Source of the DNA: Flavobacterium sp. 1355
GTDB lineage: Bacteria > Bacteroidota > Bacteroidia > Flavobacteriales > Flavobacteriaceae
Assembly (NCBI RefSeq): GCF_017833415.1
Contig: NZ_JAFICC010000001.1
Location: 62,001 to 126,000 of the forward strand
DNA: 64,000 bases
Reading direction: 5' to 3'
Position 1 is the stretch's first letter. Every line of letters starts with the position of its first letter. A model generated the notes under the pieces. The model saw nothing but the letters and a program-made list of their open reading frames with translations. It did not search any database and was not told the DNA's origin. This document shows positions 63,348-64,000 of the stretch, in pieces. Made by a program: the position numbers and the translations under genes.

Positions 63348-63986
63348 TTATTTTGGAGGAAGTGAGCCATCTTTTCTCATTTCTTTTACCACAGCCTGCA
63401 TAATAGCATCAACAGTTTGTCCGACATCAGTCACATACTCAGATTTGGTGGTTCCTGTCCAGATTAATTTATTTTGTTTTAATGAAAAAATATTCGTTTC
63501 TACCATGTATGAAGTAGTTTCCTGATAATAACCCGGATCATAAAAATTTGGAGAATACATTCCATACCAATTTCCAAAACCATATCCATACATTCCCGTA
63601 TACATTCCATCAAAACCTCCATAGTACATTCCCGTATAAGTTCCCGGGACATAAGTAGTTTCCTTTTCTTTACTAACGAGACGCATAGTAACCACGCCGT
63701 CAAAATTTTCGTCCTGTAGAATTTTTAGCTGTTGTTCTTTAGTTAAATGCAAAGTAGTTCCATTCATATACTGATAGGAAGTTTTGAAGATGGGATTGCT
63801 GGCCGCTATGCGGTTCTCTGCAGTTCTTCTGGTAGCTTCATCTTTGACTAATGCAACAACCAAAACCTTTTTGAATTGTTCCTGTGCTACAGTGATATCA
63901 GGATCTCGCCAACTACTTACAATTGAGGTATTGCTGCTGCAGCTTATAAGAAAAAGAGTGATTAACAAAATGGTATATTTCTTCAT
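63348..63986 (-). CDS. Hypothetical lipoprotein, Tyr/Gly/Met-rich insert
   Basis: This 212-residue protein has a lipoprotein signal (MKKYTILLITLFLISC, lipidated Cys near residue 16). The body has VSSWRDPDITVAQEQFKKVLVVALVKDEATRRTAENRI and DENFDGVVTMRLVS, with strands like those of DUF4136-type lipoproteins. At residues 120-150 a low-complexity insert repeats GMY/GGF units (TGMYYGGFDGMYTGMYGYGFGNWYGMYSP). The insert gives flexible, aromatic-rich surface character; function is unknown. The C-terminus returns to WTGTTKSEYV and an Asp-rich helix. Confidence 0.75.
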   Translation of the reverse strand: MKKYTILLITLFLISCSSNTSIVSSWRDPDITVAQEQFKKVLVVALVKDEATRRTAENRIAASNPIFKTSYQYMNGTTLHLTKEQQLKILQDENFDGVVTMRLVSKEKETTYVPGTYTGMYYGGFDGMYTGMYGYGFGNWYGMYSPNFYDPGYYQETTSYMVETNIFSLKQNKLIWTGTTKSEYVTDVGQTVDAIMQAVVKEMRKDGSLPPK

Positions 63987-64000
63987 GGTTTTATACTTTA

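Overview
The window looks like a chromosomal segment of a Flavobacterium-type Bacteroidota (Flavobacteriaceae). The evidence is AT-rich DNA with few Shine-Dalgarno sites, TAnnTTTG -7 promoter elements (with TTG about 18-19 bases upstream ahead of rpsF, bamD and pcm), a giant type IX secretion (T9SS) cargo protein with a gliding-associated C-terminal domain, PorP/SprF and SusC/Oar-like outer membrane proteins, a Bacteroidota-type RpoZ, and an RprX/RprY-like two-component pair. I see no rRNA, tRNA, CRISPR array, transposase, phage or plasmid gene.

Layout. 1-10.1 kb is mostly minus-strand metabolic and repair genes: a partial alpha/beta hydrolase with a probable start-proximal frameshift, a DoxX-like membrane protein, DUF1599, RlmH, an ABM monooxygenase, a secreted adenosine deaminase, a pirin-OsmC-GNAT cluster and an AlkD-like protein. 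FolP and a lipoprotein lie on the plus strand. This stretch is studded with intergenic inverted repeats. 10.3-18 kb holds nadC, a YihY membrane protein, a DUF2147 protein, a subclass B1 metallo-beta-lactamase, priA, an orphan LytTR regulator and the rpsF-rpsR-rplI ribosomal operon. 18-21.8 kb has an Oar-like TonB-dependent receptor and a small hypothetical protein.

21.8-36.3 kb is the most distinctive region. A 1.2-kb non-coding leader with several palindromes precedes a 3460-residue T9SS type B surface protein. A PorP/SprF-family protein and an OmpA/PD40 protein follow at short spacing. The giant protein has five copies of a cysteine-led module of about 155 residues, Ig-like domains, 13 near-identical 79-residue repeats (exactly 237 bp each) plus two diverged ones, a DUF11 domain and a C-terminal sorting domain. 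This is the adhesin/SprF/OmpA arrangement known from gliding flavobacteria.

36.5-52.9 kb is a housekeeping run. It contains ligA, a 5'-nucleotidase split into two proteins, a small hypothetical protein, dapA-bamD-rpoZ-coaBC-DUF4835-recN-TPR, fabV, a glycosyltransferase, coaE and a histidine kinase/response regulator pair. 52.9-59.8 kb is minus-strand: acyl-ACP thioesterase, miaA, a voltage-gated-type ion channel with a zinc ribbon, a DnaQ/GIY-YIG fusion, a YggS-like PLP protein, 3-hydroxyacyl-CoA dehydrogenase and a Gfo/Idh/MocA oxidoreductase. 59.8-64 kb has pcm, a secreted metalloprotease-like lipoprotein with a DUF5648-like tail, an HTH-Fic protein and a Tyr/Gly/Met-rich lipoprotein. Family names come from recognising motifs by eye; no database search was run.
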